In this document: in pieces, positions 38,601 to 50,961 of the stretch | How the letters are laid out: each line of letters begins with the position of its first letter | Position numbering within the stretch: the stretch's first letter is position 1 | NCBI RefSeq assembly: GCF_003254395.2 | Contig: NC_037644.1 | Coordinates: forward strand, 2,039,001-2,103,000 | DNA: 64,000 bases | Source: Apis mellifera | Lineage: Eukaryota; Arthropoda; Insecta; Hymenoptera; Apidae | Reading direction: 5' to 3' | Translations under genes and position numbers: made by a program | The notes under the pieces: model-generated | Seen by the model: only the letters and a program-made list of their open reading frames with translations | What the model was told of the DNA's origin: nothing | Database searches by the model: none

Positions 38601-40319
38601 AATTTGTATTCACATCTCTAAATATATCTCCTTTTTCTAATTTTTCATTCCATTCTCGACGAGTAGAAAACTATTGAAGGAGATAAAAAATAGAATATTG
38701 TATTAAATTGATAACTTTGATCGATCAAAAATGATGAATCTAAAAATACATTTTTTTTTTATCTCGTTCATCGTATAAACAATCTATAGAAACCTAACAT
38801 TATGTTAGATATTGACAATTTCGATTAAAAAAATTTCACATGTAATAAAAATTTTTTTTTATTCATTGTCAAATCAATTCGATAATTACGATGGAAATTT
38901 TGGAGAAATTTTCAAAGTTTTTTCGACAAAGTTTGAAGGAAATAGATCGATCATCGGGCGATTGAATCAACTTTGGCCGAGTTTCTTCCTCTCTCTCATC
39001 GGGCAAGTTGATAAAGTTGTTCGCAACAGTTCGATCGCAGTTACGATAGAGGAGGTCGCCCGTTGAATTTCAATTGCGGCCGACATTTGATCTCTCGTCA
39101 CGAGCAATGAACAGCGGAGGGGGAGGTCAAGCCTTTTATGTTTTTCTGTTCGTGACGCGGCTGTTCCCATAGCGTGGAAAACGCCGCCTCCTCCTCTCAC
39201 CACAAACGCCACGTCTCCGGCCTTATTATTTGATGAGCAGCCCGAGTCAATATCAACCGAGTTCAAGGAAGGTTGACGGCTCTGTAAACACGGCAATAAT
39301 GTCGGTGGAGTATCGGCCTCATAAACCGTGAAGCGCCTCCCTCGCCTTTTATATTTCATTCTCATATTCTTCCCTTCCCTCCCCCTCCTTTTTGCTTTTT
39401 CCATCAGTTTTCATTCGAGGAGGATAACGTGAAAAATAAATCGAGAAATCGTGGAAAATGTCACGAAATTTTACTTTTAGCTTTCTATCATCTAGTCTCT
39501 GGAAGATGATAATGCTAATCCAAAATTGAAGAAGATTCTTTTCTTTTTCTCTTATCTTTTTATTTATTTATTTTTTGAACGAAAGTGTTGAATCGAAATA
39601 TTTTTTGATCTTCAGAATCCATTCTTGCCGAAGAAGGGTGGTGGAAAAACGGCGAATACGGCGGCGGATAGCATAGAATTATCCCCATCCCCGGAAAGAG
39701 GCGAGGAGATCTCACCTCAGGGGAAGAAAATAATTAGGAACGTAAAGACGGAGCAGTTTCAAAGAACGGGTAGAAGCAATTCCGCGCCGGATTCTTATGA
39801 TTGGCAAACAAACGGCAGGTAAATACAATCGATTTTTTATTTTATGATATTGATATCATAGCAGATTCAAAATTATTGAAACGAATCTTATGCATAATGT
39901 AAATCGTAAAATATAGCAATGTTATCTATCGAGATTTTTTCATCAATTGCGAACGCAATTTTTTAACGCAAACGTTTCCGATCTATGTACTTTTTGTTCC
40001 ATGACAGTTCTGTTTTATCGATTGAGCTTGAATGCAATTTTCGAAACAATCTCGAGATAACTCGTTCGATTGATCCGTTTTACGATTTAAAAAATAGATT
40101 GAAACAATTCTTCTCTTTAAACACGAAAATTTTATTTAATTTGAAGTAAAAATTATAATAATTTGTAATATTTGCGTTACATTTGTATTAGGATATTTAA
40201 TAAATTGTTAATAAATTATTTCCGTGTCTCGATATACTTTCAGACAAATATCCACAGAAAGTCCTCTACCTCCGGTGACAGAAGCATCTATACAGGAAAC
40301 GGAAATGGAGAAACGGTGA
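25971..40319 (+). CDS. CaMKK: Calcium/calmodulin-dependent protein kinase kinase (CaMKK)
   Basis: Seven exons agree in phase: 25971-26908, 27396-28249, 31614-31977, 33218-33414, 37147-37536, 39616-39818 and 40244-40319 (TGA). With the proposed first exon the product is about 1018 aa. It phosphorylates the activation loop of CaMKI/CaMKIV and AMPK. Visible in order: a roughly 590-residue Ser-rich N-terminus; the glycine loop GQGSYGIV (split between exons 27396-28249 and 31614-31977); the catalytic Lys in YAMKIL; a basic Gly/Lys insert at the place of the family's Arg-Pro insert; YREIALLKKLDHPNVV; the catalytic loop HRDIKPSN; DLG in place of DFG; GTPAFAAPE; and DVWSMGVTLYC. After the kinase domain comes the autoinhibitory/calmodulin-binding segment (LILIKTMLKQHSF then NPF), split by an intron, and a conserved RSNSAPD motif. 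Vertebrate CaMKKs are about 500-590 aa, so the N-terminal extension is large. The kinase identity is secure; only the start is uncertain. Confidence 0.95.
28250..31613. other. CaMKK intron with AT-rich internal repeats
   Basis: A 3.4 kb intron separates the start of the kinase glycine loop from the rest of the domain. It runs from donor CAA|GTAAGT to acceptor TTTTATAG|GGC. About 28490-29060 contains several copies of a GTGATATATCACTAATATATA word that can fold on itself. The remainder is AT-rich with no coding region. A minus-strand frame at 30052-30273 has no support. Confidence 0.7.
28495..29010. repeat. Local AT-rich repeats in CaMKK intron
   Basis: GTGATATATCACTAATATATA, itself containing the palindrome GTGATATATCAC, recurs about four times with spacings of roughly 130, 130 and 90 bp. 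It is accompanied by ATAATACAATTGTTACTGTG phrases. This is slippage-type expansion of AT-rich DNA. Confidence 0.7.
32185..33093 (-). mobile_element. Internally deleted mariner transposon in CaMKK intron
   Basis: A 909 bp element is flanked by TA target duplications (32183-32184 and 33094-33095). It has matching terminal repeats: TTGGGTTGGCAACTAA at the left, and its inverted counterpart at the right. The transposase lies on the minus strand. Right after the 5' terminal repeat the frame joins the middle of the helix-turn-helix region (TTREIAEKLHVSHTCIENR), so the first part of the gene is deleted; full elements are about 1.3 kb. All three catalytic Asp blocks (TGDEKW, HHDNARPH, SPDLAPSDYF) are readable. 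A one-base deletion near 32496, relative to the copy at 872-1462, puts the third in another frame. Non-autonomous, sitting 124 bp upstream of a CaMKK exon and antisense to the host gene. Confidence 0.96.
32259..33073 (-). pseudogene. Mariner transposase, frameshifted and N-terminally deleted
   Basis: From 33073 the frame runs about 205 homologous residues and then shifts at LELGW near 32496 because one G is missing from a GGG run present in the other copy. The remaining C-terminal 79 residues continue in the next frame to a stop at 32259. The N-terminal domain that binds the terminal repeats is mostly absent. The product would be inactive, although it retains the D,D(34)D blocks in two frames. 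Confidence 0.93.
33415..36150. other. CaMKK intron, 5' part
   Basis: AT-rich intron after donor ACG|GTAAGT. No coding region is recognised: frames that run on from the exon (to 33450) or lie at 33447-33698 and 33967-34170 are intronic translations. It contains an A run at about 35180-35196 and the CT microsatellite at 35553-35596. Confidence 0.7.
35551..35602. repeat. (CT)n microsatellite
   Basis: About 22 consecutive CT units with one TTT interruption near the end (CTCTTTCTCTCAC). It is intronic in CaMKK and likely to be length-polymorphic. Confidence 0.95.
36152..36840. repeat. Two-copy tandem duplication, about 347 bp unit, in CaMKK intron
   Basis: The segment from GTAAAGAATAGATTAATATG (36152) recurs from 36499. 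Shared phrases include TCAATATATATATTA, ATCTTATGATTGTCTTTAAA and ACATTATTATACCATTACAA. Copies differ by scattered substitutions and small indels. The second copy runs directly into the shorter 126 bp repeats at the downstream splice acceptor. Confidence 0.9.
36790..37166 (+). repeat. 126 bp tandem repeats carrying three copies of a 3' splice site
   Basis: Three copies of AAATTACATTTCAG followed by TTGTGT lie exactly 126 bp apart, with AG at 36893-36894, 37019-37020 and 37145-37146. Only the last continues as coding CaMKK exon (TTGTGTGACGTATGG). The first two read TTGTGTAAAGTATGG and reach an in-frame TAA ten codons in. The copied unit includes the putative branch region, the pyrimidine tract and the first bases of the exon, so the upstream copies look like ready-made decoy acceptors. 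Confidence 0.93.
37537..39615. other. CaMKK intron containing a GC-rich island
   Basis: This intron runs from donor CAA|GTAAGT to acceptor ATCTTCAG|AAT and splits the calmodulin-binding region. Most is AT-rich. About 38930-39420 is a CpG-containing island with no supported frame; a minus-strand open frame at 38967-39404 is low-complexity. The island may be an intronic enhancer or alternative promoter (inference). Confidence 0.6.
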
Positions 40320-43300
40320 TATCACGGATCAACGTGACGAAGAAAACCACAATTAACCAATTAGTTTGATAAAAACGGTATGAGCCGACTTAACATTCAA
40401 TGACCAAATGAAATTAATCCTTATATACTTATTGTATATTATACATTGTATATTTCATTTCTTTTATTTTTCTTTGATTTCTAGCAACTAAAAATTGATC
40501 ATAGATATCTGGAAGGAATATTTTTACACAGAATATTATAAAAGGATATACAAAATTTCGATTTAAAAATTCGAAAATCTAGTTACATGATTGCGATAAA
40601 TTATTACATTTTTTTTGGAATAATTTATAATCGTTTTTTTTGGTGAAAATAGTTATTATCTTTATTTCAAAGTATTGCATCATGTAGCATAATGATTCCT
40701 TTTGGCGTATCAATTACTTTTTCATTTATTCTGAATCAATTATTTCGTCATGTTAATTACAATTGCAAATGATTTGATAGCAAACAACACGTTCATTTAT
40801 GAATTCACTTTCAACACGATGAAACGGTACTTCCTCGATTTTCGAAATTGAACGTAATATTACAAATGATTAAACAAATTATTGGAAGAAGGAATATGTT
40901 AAAATTAATTTGAAGAAACGTTATGAAATTGTTAATGCAGATTAAATGAATAAAATAAGAAAATAAGTCAGATCATCATTTTTAGCTGAGAGCCGAATTT
41001 TTAAATTGTAGTTGTAAGAGGTAACTTAATCTATACTCTAAAAATAATTAAATATAAATTTTCAATTGTCTCGATTTATCTCTTCGGATAATATTCATTT
41101 TGATCCAATTTAAATAAATACAATTTATTTTTCGAAATGAAAAATGATAAAATGAATGAAAATAGAGCGTCAAATATTCCATCGAAATAAAATAAATATT
41201 AACTTTTTAAACTTTCAATTTATGAAATAAAAAGTTCGTTTAAACGAATTAATAATTCTGAAGAGATTAATAAGACACTTGGAAAACCAGATGGCGTTTT
41301 ACTTACAAATTTTAATTAAATAGCTGTAGATAGAGGGCGAATGTTGTGAGCGTTGAAAGAATTGAACACCTTCACGCTAGAATGCAAAGGATTTAGAAGA
41401 ACAGTTTATTGAAACAACGATATCCCTTTAAGAATATGTTACAAGAACGAAATAATAATTTTAATATTTTTTTATTTTGTATAATTTAATAATGCACAGT
41501 TTCGTATTTCTACACGATTTAAATGATTCGATAAACTTTCTAGTATTATCCTTATGAGTGCCTATATCAACAAATTTTTAATTCCATATTTTAAATTCTA
41601 TTTATTAAAAAGAAAATTACAAATTTATTTATTTGTTTAAAAATTAAATAATTTCCTTTTCATATTTCACGTATAAATTGTTTTATATTCTTGTGTACAT
41701 TTTTTTAAAAATTCTATCTGAGATCTAACAAAAATGATCGTGCGATTTCAATATAGATATTCAATAGATATTTATACAGGGTAATTAGATTAAAAGCAAG
41801 ATTTATCACAGATTTATTGAGATCTTGGAATACAAATTTAATTTACCACGCGTATCTTCCATCGTAATCGATAGATTCGCAATTTCTAACCTCAAATCGC
41901 AAGATCTTTTTTTTTTGGATCAAAATGAAGACGAAGGCACTCGTAAAGTGCGCCTTGTACATATGTATAAATTTAAGCCTTGCAAATTCGAGTGCAAAGC
42001 ACGCGACCAAGCGAACGCAACCAAAGTCAGATTCGTGATTTCGTTGGATCTTAATTGATATCCGGGGGACCATGAGCGCGTATTTTGATTTAATCGATAA
42101 CCATCGAACCTCACATTCGACCGGATACATTTCATATCACGACAGTCATATCATGATACTCGCAAATTTTCTCGAAACGACGCAACCATGTGACAAACAT
42201 TCATTTTCCAATATTATATAACAATTTTCTTAGCAACTAACAGTAGTTGTAAGCAGCGCAGTGAATAGACGCCATTAGATCGCGACGGTGACGTTGGTAA
42301 AATTGTAGAATATTTTTTTATAAATAGATAGAAAGAAAAAAAAAACTAAGAAATCCGAAGAAATCCGAAGAGTTACTTAAAATTGTAAAAAAATATTGTT
42401 TGTTTCGATAATGTTGAAATACAGAACGTTTCGTAATTTTCGAGAGACATGAAAGATATATTCTTTGCGATGATAGTACGAGCATTTGAACTGTAGATTG
42501 TGCTGCAATCGCATCCGAGATCTCATAAGACGTTTGGTGCGTCGGTAGGCCTTTTGTCGTCTAATTGTTACGGGTATGTGTGTATATTATAATAAGACTA
42601 GAATCTCTTACAATATTTCTGATGGTATGTAATATTTCGAGTCAATGAATTTAATCCAATCTTATCGTATAACTATTTGCTTTTTTATTAAAAGCTTACG
42701 CTTTTTCTTATCTTAACCATAAAAATTTTTAAAACTTTACTACTTGAAATAATCTAGAAAAAAATATATATATATATTTTATCAGTACTTTCTCGAGCTT
42801 AAAAAGATTCTTATAAGATTCTAATAATTAGCTGTAACTGATTTATATAGAATTAAAGGATGTTATAAACAGAGAAAATGTTTATCAATTGATCTCGAAA
42901 GAAAGAAAGAAAAAAATATTACGTATCTGCAGAAATATTTTTTCTAACCCTCGTTGACAAAAGCGAAGCGTTTTTCGATTGTTCAAAAAATTTTTGAGAA
43001 CGCTTTTATCCACGATGGTGCCCTATCACGTATAATAGATATATTTTACAAATTATGAATATTCTTATGAAATGCACAAGATATTTTGTATCTCTTATTA
43101 GATGCACACTGTTTCTATATAAATCTATACTTGTAACAAAATAAAAATCGAATCAATTGACCCTCAATTGACAGTCACTTTTATTCGATTTTACAGACAA
43201 AAATAATGAAAGCGTTAAATACTTTAATTAGAAATTATTAATAGATGACACGATTACGCAATTACAAAACTTTAAATATTAAGAATATTTAATCTATCAC

Positions 43301-44121
43301 GAGAGGAACGAATCAAAACAAATTTGCACTCGAACAATTAGTTACATTAGGATTGTCACAAATTAGCCAATTGAGGGTTTGATCAAACCGATTTATTGTG
43401 AAAGCTGATGATTTGTCAAAGATCAACGCCGCAAGGGGTCGTTGATTAGCGTTTGTGGCCAAATTTGAAGAAAAAAAAAATGGCGGACTCGAATAATAAT
43501 AATCGAGTAATTATATACGTGGCGTTTTCGACTAATAAATTGCATTGATTTTTTCTCGACAATCAGTCTCACGGACGATTTTGATTCTTTAATAAACGAA
43601 GAGAAAAGGAAAAGTGATTAAATGGAAAGTGATTACGTTTAGTCGTCTACTGCCATAATTTCGACCAGCGAAGATGAGAGCAAGGAGCGATGTACTTTTA
43701 TTCACACACGTCTAACCGATGGTACTTGATAAAGTGAGTAATGCTCGTTAATAATTCCTTTTTATATTATTCAAGTAGTTGTTCAAATTTTCCTCTTTTT
43801 GCTCTTGGCTCGAATCTATCGTTGTTTCCAATTCTGTAATTCTACTCGATTGTTGTAAAATGTCCTTTTATCAATAATAATGATCTTTATACAAGGTATC
43901 TTCGATTTTTCAATCAAAACATTGAATGTGAAGATGGATGATTGTATTGTAATTCTCTTTTTTTAACGTATATAAAATTTTTTTTAGAATTACAGGCATA
44001 TATATATATATTTTTTCTCTTACAAATTTTTATAAATTTCGTCACAATTTTATTAAAAATATATTTACAATAATATCATTTCTTAGATATTTTAATAATA
44101 TCAATTTTATAGTCGATCTGA
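40320..44121. other. Convergent intergenic region between CaMKK and NAGLU
   Basis: The 3' ends of two genes face each other here. A possible CaMKK poly(A) signal AATAAA lies at 40949-40954. For NAGLU (minus) the complement of AATAAA lies at 44049-44054, about 70 bp past its stop. A GC-richer patch at about 41840-42300 has overlapping frames on both strands but no recognisable product. A CAGATGGCGTTT word lies near 41288-41300. Confidence 0.5.
44049..44054 (-). terminator. Probable NAGLU poly(A) signal
   Basis: AATAAA on the minus strand, about 70 bases downstream of the NAGLU TAA at 44122-44124. The distance is typical for a 3' untranslated region in a compact insect gene. Confidence 0.5.
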
Positions 44122-47100
44122 TTAGTAATAAGAATTCGACCAATACTGTTTATAGTTATGACGAGAAGTTTTATGGAAAGGAAGATGTGGATCGTACCAT
44201 TCGGATAGGATTCTTTCAGCTATATCGATCGAATCACCTGCAGAAAAGAAAACAAAATTTTATATTTGAATTTCTTTTTAAATATATTCCAATTATAATA
44301 TCAAGAAATTCTGATCTAAAGAAAGATTTATCACCTGTTGCTTTCGTTGGATAAATTTTTCTAGAGAACGTAAAAGCTTTCTCAACATTTTCGAATATCC
44401 GTTTGTTAATTCTCGTCGTATTCACTCTGGTTCCAGTGGTCAAACTCGTTTCAAGTTCGTTCAAGAAAATAGCCCAACGGGGCTTGAAATAATCCGCCAC
44501 AATTCCTGACCATTGTTTATTTGCATAATCCCTTATCTCCCCTAGTGGCCCCCACAATGTAATCTGATTTCTCGCGTTGTACTCGTACAATATCTCTTCT
44601 TCATCGTCAGTGGCCAAATCTTTCGCCATCTTCAACCATTTTCCTAACAGAAAATCTTCACTCGATGCTAAAATCTCCTCGAGATCGTCGAACAGCGCCA
44701 ACAACAGTTTGGCATTTTGTCTGTGTGATCAAAATTGTTTGAAAATTAAACAAAGAAATATAACAATTCTACGATTCTCTCTTTCGATTTATCGTGATTA
44801 ATGCAATTTTTTAAAATTAGATATGTAGTTCCAAAAAGATTGATGGACGCGAATATATAAACTTTTAAGCTTCAATGAATCATTACATTTTTTGAGATAT
44901 TAATAAAAAGCAGCATCATCGTATATTGCGTGTACAAACGTGATTAATAATAATCTAAATATTATCTATCCAACCGTTATTAATACGGTAATAAAATAGT
45001 CTGAATATTTATAGGATGATTCACATAAAATTTCAACGATAAGCATTATAAATTATGACATTTATAGAATTGTTATCAGGTTACTGTAATAAATGTTGAA
45101 AATTTTATTTTATCCATCTTAAAATAATTGGCTGAAGCAAAAATTTTATATTTAGAATCCATCTTTCCTTCAAACTTCATTTTCATGTCACATTGGAAAT
45201 TTTATCTTGGATTTAAAACTATGATTAATTACAGATTAGCTTTAATATATTATAATAGATGAGATAAGTCTGATTTACATTCTGTTATAGATAGAATGTG
45301 AAATCCTTGTAAATTTCTGATCTGGAACTTACTTGAACAGATCTATATTCTTCTTATTGAACGATTCTATCAAATCAGTATAAATTTCATCAGCTATCAG
45401 TTGAAGTGCCTGCCTGGTAACGTCAACAACATCGTGTCGATAAAGGGTGCTATTCCGTTTCAAGTCTCTCGCTTGTAGCAACACGTACCAGTAGTAGATA
45501 AATGCATCTTTATTATACCATCTCTAGTATGTCAATATTAAATAAATAATTTAATCGAGGAAATTTTTCTTTTAACATGAATATATTATTAGTGAAATGA
45601 TTCAGAAAAATTGTACAAACTCAACATTATTGTGAGAATAAATTTACTTAATTATATTCTTTTCTTAGTATCAGGTTCTTCTTATTTTTAAAATTACAAG
45701 AAACAATGTCCTCCATCATTTATACAAATTAAATTGGAACACTGAGTGTAAAGAAAAGTATGAAACAGATGTGATAATATAACTCACCCATGGAAAGAAA
45801 TTTAAGTTTGGTCGAATGGTGATCACGTATTTCCCCCTAATTCTCCTGGTGTCCGAGAAATTATACACCGTGTTCTTAAAACCTTTCCATGCTGTAACAG
45901 TGTGCTCGTTCCCTTTGATATCGCCGTATCTTCGATTGGCAAAATTTTCGAACCTAGAACAATTCGACACGTGAATTCATAAAAATACAGTTTTGTGTTT
46001 AATATATTATTAGAGTTCTAATCAGTTTAATCTTACCATTTATCCAAGTTGACGGGTTTCTTACGATAAGCCATCTCGTTCATCAACTCGTAGATGACGT
46101 AATTTTGGTTTATACCTTCTGGTGTTAGACCTGTCCCGACCATTGTACTGCCATTCATATTTCTAGCTTCGAAAACTCGCTGGAAAATGAAAATTTGTCA
46201 ATTTGATTTTCATATTTGATCTATTTATTTCAGGAAGCTGGGATCTCTTTTAAAATACCAATATGTTTCATTCAAATCTTGGAAATTATTGATGATTGAA
46301 CAACTAAGAGTAAAAGATTTTTTTCCTAAATCAAAATTCATTGTATGCAAGTGAAAGGACAAGTCAAATTGATTTTCAAAAAAAAAAATGTATCCTTTAA
46401 AGATGAAAGGCTCACATGATTAATAATTTCAGCGGAACCAAACATTCCAAGGGTGCCACCAAAGTTGTGCAACATGCACCAGATAAATGGCTGACCATAA
46501 TAAGAATTTAATCTCTTGTATTGTGGAAATTGTTCTGATTGAAGATCCAGTACTATCATTCTTCCCTAAATAAAGAGAAATGAATATTCTATAAATTCTG
46601 AAAATTCTGAGAATTAACTTAATTTAAGTGGAATTTTTAAATTTGATTAAAAGATCAGTACCAATGGGACTGAAGTTAAAAATGTTCGAGTTCTCGGCTC
46701 TGTCCAGAAAACTGAATCATGATAAAACAACCATCCTTGCATTAACCTTGAAGAATAATCCAATACACCATCTTTATGATACGAATAATATTCAAATTTG
46801 TCTTTAAATTATTTTACTAGAAGATTATAGATTATAATACCATATCGCTTTTGAGTCAACGCTGTTCATAGCTTCGAAAATTGAATGCCCTATGTTCCTC
46901 AGAAATTTGAGTTCACTGGTGTAGGGTTCGTTTTCATTGAAAGTGTCGCAGTTGTAAACATGATCAGTCCCAAATTCTTCGATATACTGGAAAATATAGA
47001 CGCATAAACGAGTATAAACATTTCTGTTTATGATTTTTACTTACTGTTTTTAAAAATTGTTGCCCAATTTGTTTGAACAGAGGATCTGTAGGCTCCAAGA

Positions 47101-50100
47101 GATAAGGGCTGAGATAAAAATATATACACTTTTATTTAAAATAATATAAAATATAAAGATTTGAATTTTCAATGAGTAACAATTTATAAATTCTGATGAA
47201 AAATTCAAAAGTGGTATCTAAAAATTTAAAGTGTGAAGAAAGAGAATAAGAAAATATCAACTTGTTATTATTAAATCCAATTTTATCTCTGAATGATATC
47301 AAAGAAAATTTTAATTGGCATTATATTATACATCATGTATCAATAATCTTATTATATTGATAAATCATATCAATTTTATTATATCAATATTATCCAATTT
47401 CAAAGATTATAAAATAAGTAAATTTACTCTTCTTTGTTTTCTTGTAAAAGAAAAAGGTGATAATTTATCTCATATTTTGATCTGAAAATTTTTAACCAAA
47501 TATTTTATTTAATCAATAATTATAAAAGAGAATATAGTGATAAATATGTAATTTGCAGGTCATTATTCATTAATCTCTTAATATAGAATAAATTTCTATT
47601 TATCCTAATTTTCTTACCAACAATATTTATCTGAGAAGTTATTCCAAACCGCACTTTTGGTTACATTAGCTTTTGGAAATAGCTTGAGGAGGGCTCTAGG
47701 CACGTGACCCGCGAAAGCAGGCAAAACAGGTATAATTCCTAACGCCCTCATCCTCTCAAGAATTCGATGCTGCAATCGAATCGATTTATCGTGCCAATTC
47801 GAGTTTAAAGGTCCTCCAAATCCTCGCATATTACCCATTCTAGACCTAAATAGGTAATTATAATTACAATGAGAACATTTTATTGAGTATATTCAAGTAA
47901 TAAATTCAATTTCAAAAATAGCACTGATCAAATGTTGTATTTTTACTGATATAATTGGATTTAATTTTATTAATATAGAATTGAATTTTAATTGATCAAA
48001 AAATAAATTAAGAATATTTTTAGAGAAAATTAAAAAATATAAATTTTTTCATCTATTCCAATTATTTTTTTTAATATGCTAATACAATGTTTCATGTTAA
48101 ACTATATTGTAATTTTTTATTTCATTTATTTCATTTTATTATTCTAGCATTTAATTATTTTGTTAAATATATTTTTTTCTTTATTTTTATAATCAAATCA
48201 ATCAGAGATATATTCCATGAATTGAATATTGATTATTATAAATAAATATTGTCAAAGTCAAAAAAAAATTATTGCATACAATTGTTATCGTTCATTCAAG
48301 TGTGTTTGTGATTTTGAACCTTTCAAGAATAGATAAAGAATGAATTAACAGATTAAAATCCCTCTTCACCTAAATCACAGGTTTATCTCACGAATAATCT
48401 GTCATAATTTTGTAAAAACTATTACCATGGTAAAAATCCTGGCCCTCCAAAATGTTCATTGATCTCCTCCATAGTGAAATTCAATCGAAGATAGACTTTC
48501 TGCCAGATAGCTTCTTGTCCAGTAAAAGCAAGCGCCAAATTGATCCCATTAAGGGCCATCCAATCGATATTTTTTTCCCAATCTTCCCACTGCCACCATG
48601 CAGAAGTATAACCCAGAGTGCACACATTCTGATAATATCTAAATCTGTCCAATTCGTGGGTTGAGTAGAGAGAAATTTTTTTTTTTTTTTGCATTTTTAA
48701 CTTCAGACTATCTGTCTACCTATCGTTAGAGCTGATTTTTACACGAACATCAGGCAAGATATCAGGAAGTTCGACTTGATTCCCTTCCCATGAAATGTGA
48801 ACGTTGCAATAGGTTTTGAGGTAATAGTGCAGACCCCAGGCTGCAACCACACCGGAAGTGCCAAGGATTTCGACTTGACCCATGGAATTTTTCTTTATCT
48901 GATGGCGTTGGTTGAAGATAAGATTATCGATTTTTACTAATATAGAAAGTTAAACATAGTTTTTTTCTTAGATTCTGATTGATTTGAGATTGAATATTGT
49001 TTATTTGATATTATCAAAGTAGATCATTGGATTGGAATGAAGATAATAGAATTAAAAAAATTTAAATTATGTATTAGAGTCAATTTTAATGTTTTCTATT
49101 GTTTTTTAAATATTTCAGAGAAAAGAGGCATTTAAGGCATGATTAAGTACTTTTTAATCCAAGATCCAAATTCAAGATTATTGTGAAAACTGAGGAAGAT
49201 GATGTATTATGAGCAATAAAATTGGAAATGAAAATGTTTGTAATAATAATAATGGTGAGATGATATAAGAAAAATTTTTCATTGAGAAATTTCTTCTGAT
49301 AATTCTGCTCTCCTCTCATCTCCTTGTCACTTCTTTATAATTTAAGAAATAACTTAAAATTGGAATTTTATAGCAAAGATCTTTAATACATTCGAGTTTA
49401 CATTTTGAAAATTCTTTTTAATCGAAAGAAATTACTAGAGATAAACTAATGATCAATGATCAATGATTCGAATTAAAACATTATAATAATGTAATGTATT
49501 CATGTATATTTTGTATATTATTTTCTAATCAGTCTCTTTTATCATGATATCAAAAATTTGATTAAATTTATTGGATTCACGTGAACGAAAAATATAGAAA
49601 ATTAAAAAAAATTAGAATTATGTATATTTAATTAAATCAAGAGCTTATTTTAATGTATATATTATTTATATTGTATTATAAATACAAATTACCAAAAAAG
49701 AATCTTTTCCAGGAGAAGTAAAATTAGGATTCACCATCATTACGAAATTTTTAGCACGTTCAGGTCCCAATAATCTTTCAACGACACCTGCTGCTGCATT
49801 AGCTTGTTCTTCCGATGAAATCCGAGGCCTAATGTGACTTAGAGTATTCTGAAATACTGTACATATTTCTATTTTTTTTTTTAAACAGAAAATTTACACA
49901 AGAAAAAGTTTCAGAATACTTTAAACCTCTGTCCTTTTAAATAATAATTTTTCAATTTGCGTTCCTTTTTATTTAAAATCTCTTGAAATTTAGATAAAAA
50001 TCAATAAACAATGTTGTATAATACTTGTATTATATTATCTATATTATTACAGATATTGTAACAAAGATAAAAATCATCACTTCAATTAAAATTTTCCATT

Positions 50101-50735
50101 TAATTTTATTTCCAAAGAAATATAAAACAAAACAGTTTACACGTACTAATAATTAAAATATTTTACTTTTTGTGTAATTATTACCATTTTTTATAAAATT
50201 TATAATAGTTTATTCGATTGAAAATAATGAGAAATATTGAACTAAAAAGAAAAAAAGATAATGATTTCAAATTTTTACAAAAAATCATCACAGAAAGAAG
50301 AACAACTTTAAAAACAAAAGTATAGTTGAATTGAATTGAAATTATATATGTGTAAAGTTCAATTCACTATTTATTCATTTTCAACCATTACAAATTTTAA
50401 AAGATAATATTTTAAAATTAAGAATGCATTAAAAATATTGAGTGAAAAATGAAAAACCAAAGAAAAAATATAAAAATAAAGATGCTCGCCAACTTCACTT
50501 TTCATAATTCTGACAGAAAAGCATCGTAGCAAAATATAAAAGAGGAACGATTCATCATCGATGAGACAATTTAAATGAATTGAAAGTACAAAAAAAATTA
50601 AAGAGAAAAAAAATAAAGATTTAGACGAAAAAAAAAATCGTTCTTCTCACCATTTGAATTCGTATCGTTACAGAAAACTGTTAAAGATCCAGAAAGAAAA
50701 AAAACTATTGACACGAGTAACGAGTAGATTAACAT
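44122..50735 (-). CDS. Naglu: Alpha-N-acetylglucosaminidase (lysosomal, GH89)
   Basis: Removes terminal alpha-N-acetylglucosamine from heparan sulfate in the lysosome. Fourteen minus-strand exons: 50735-50651, 49856-49686, 48936-48720, 48644-48426, 47845-47618, 47108-47045, 46986-46841, 46746-46662, 46565-46416, 46179-46037, 45953-45788, 45523-45333, 44720-44335, 44237-44122; about 788 aa (human 743). The first exon encodes a signal peptide (MLIYSLLVSIVFFLSGSLTV). Family blocks seen: RYYQNVC, WMALNGINLALA, QEAIWQ, PVLPAFAGHVP, LMQGWLF, GQPFIWCMLHNFGG, LWGP and DYANKQW. The two GH89 catalytic glutamates are present, in DTFNEN (about residue 346) and TPEG (about residue 476). All phases join except exon 2/3: the better-looking donor TTG|GTAATT (49693) would give a stop, so a weaker donor seven bases on (49686) is used here to keep the frame. 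Confidence 0.95.
50533..50545 (+). promoter_or_regulatory. TATA-box-like element
   Basis: AAATATAAAAGAGG is close to the TATA consensus on the plus strand and lies about 240 bases upstream of the small open frame at 50782. It sits inside NAGLU intron 1. In AT-rich DNA such matches arise by chance, so it supports the small gene only weakly. Confidence 0.25.
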
Positions 50736-50781
50736 CTTGCGTGCACGTATCGCTCCTCGAAGATACACACGACTGAAAGAG

Positions 50782-50961
50782 ATGAAGGTCGTGAACGCAT
50801 TACTTATCTTCCTACACTTATGCCATTTCTCCTTATCTAATGAGGCCTCTGACCACCGTGATTATCAATCATCTGCAACAAGACTGGACAACTTGCCCAC
50901 GACTTATTTCCCCACTTCCCAACGACCCCTATCGTTTGAATCGTGGGAGAAGAGGAACTAG
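50782..50961 (+). CDS. Possible small secreted peptide, 59 aa, head-to-head with NAGLU
   Basis: ATG 50782 (G at -3) opens a 59-codon frame ending in TAG at 50959-50961. The N-terminus MKVVNALLIFLHLCHFSLS has the form of a signal peptide (basic residue, hydrophobic core, small residues near a cut site). The 40-residue remainder is polar, Ser/Thr/Pro-containing, with a dibasic Lys-Arg two residues before the end. An AATAAA lies at 51117-51122, about 155 bases past the stop, and a TATA-like element upstream. The start is only 47 bases from the NAGLU ATG on the other strand, so the frame would overlap the NAGLU 5' untranslated region antisense. I recognise no family. It could be a chance frame in the NAGLU leader. 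Confidence 0.3.
   Translation: MKVVNALLIFLHLCHFSLSNEASDHRDYQSSATRLDNLPTTYFPTSQRPLSFESWEKRN

Noticed and set aside
38967..39404. 145-residue minus-strand frame in a CaMKK intron
   Set aside because: A low-complexity, Arg/Gly-rich translation of a GC-rich island with no domain or splice support.
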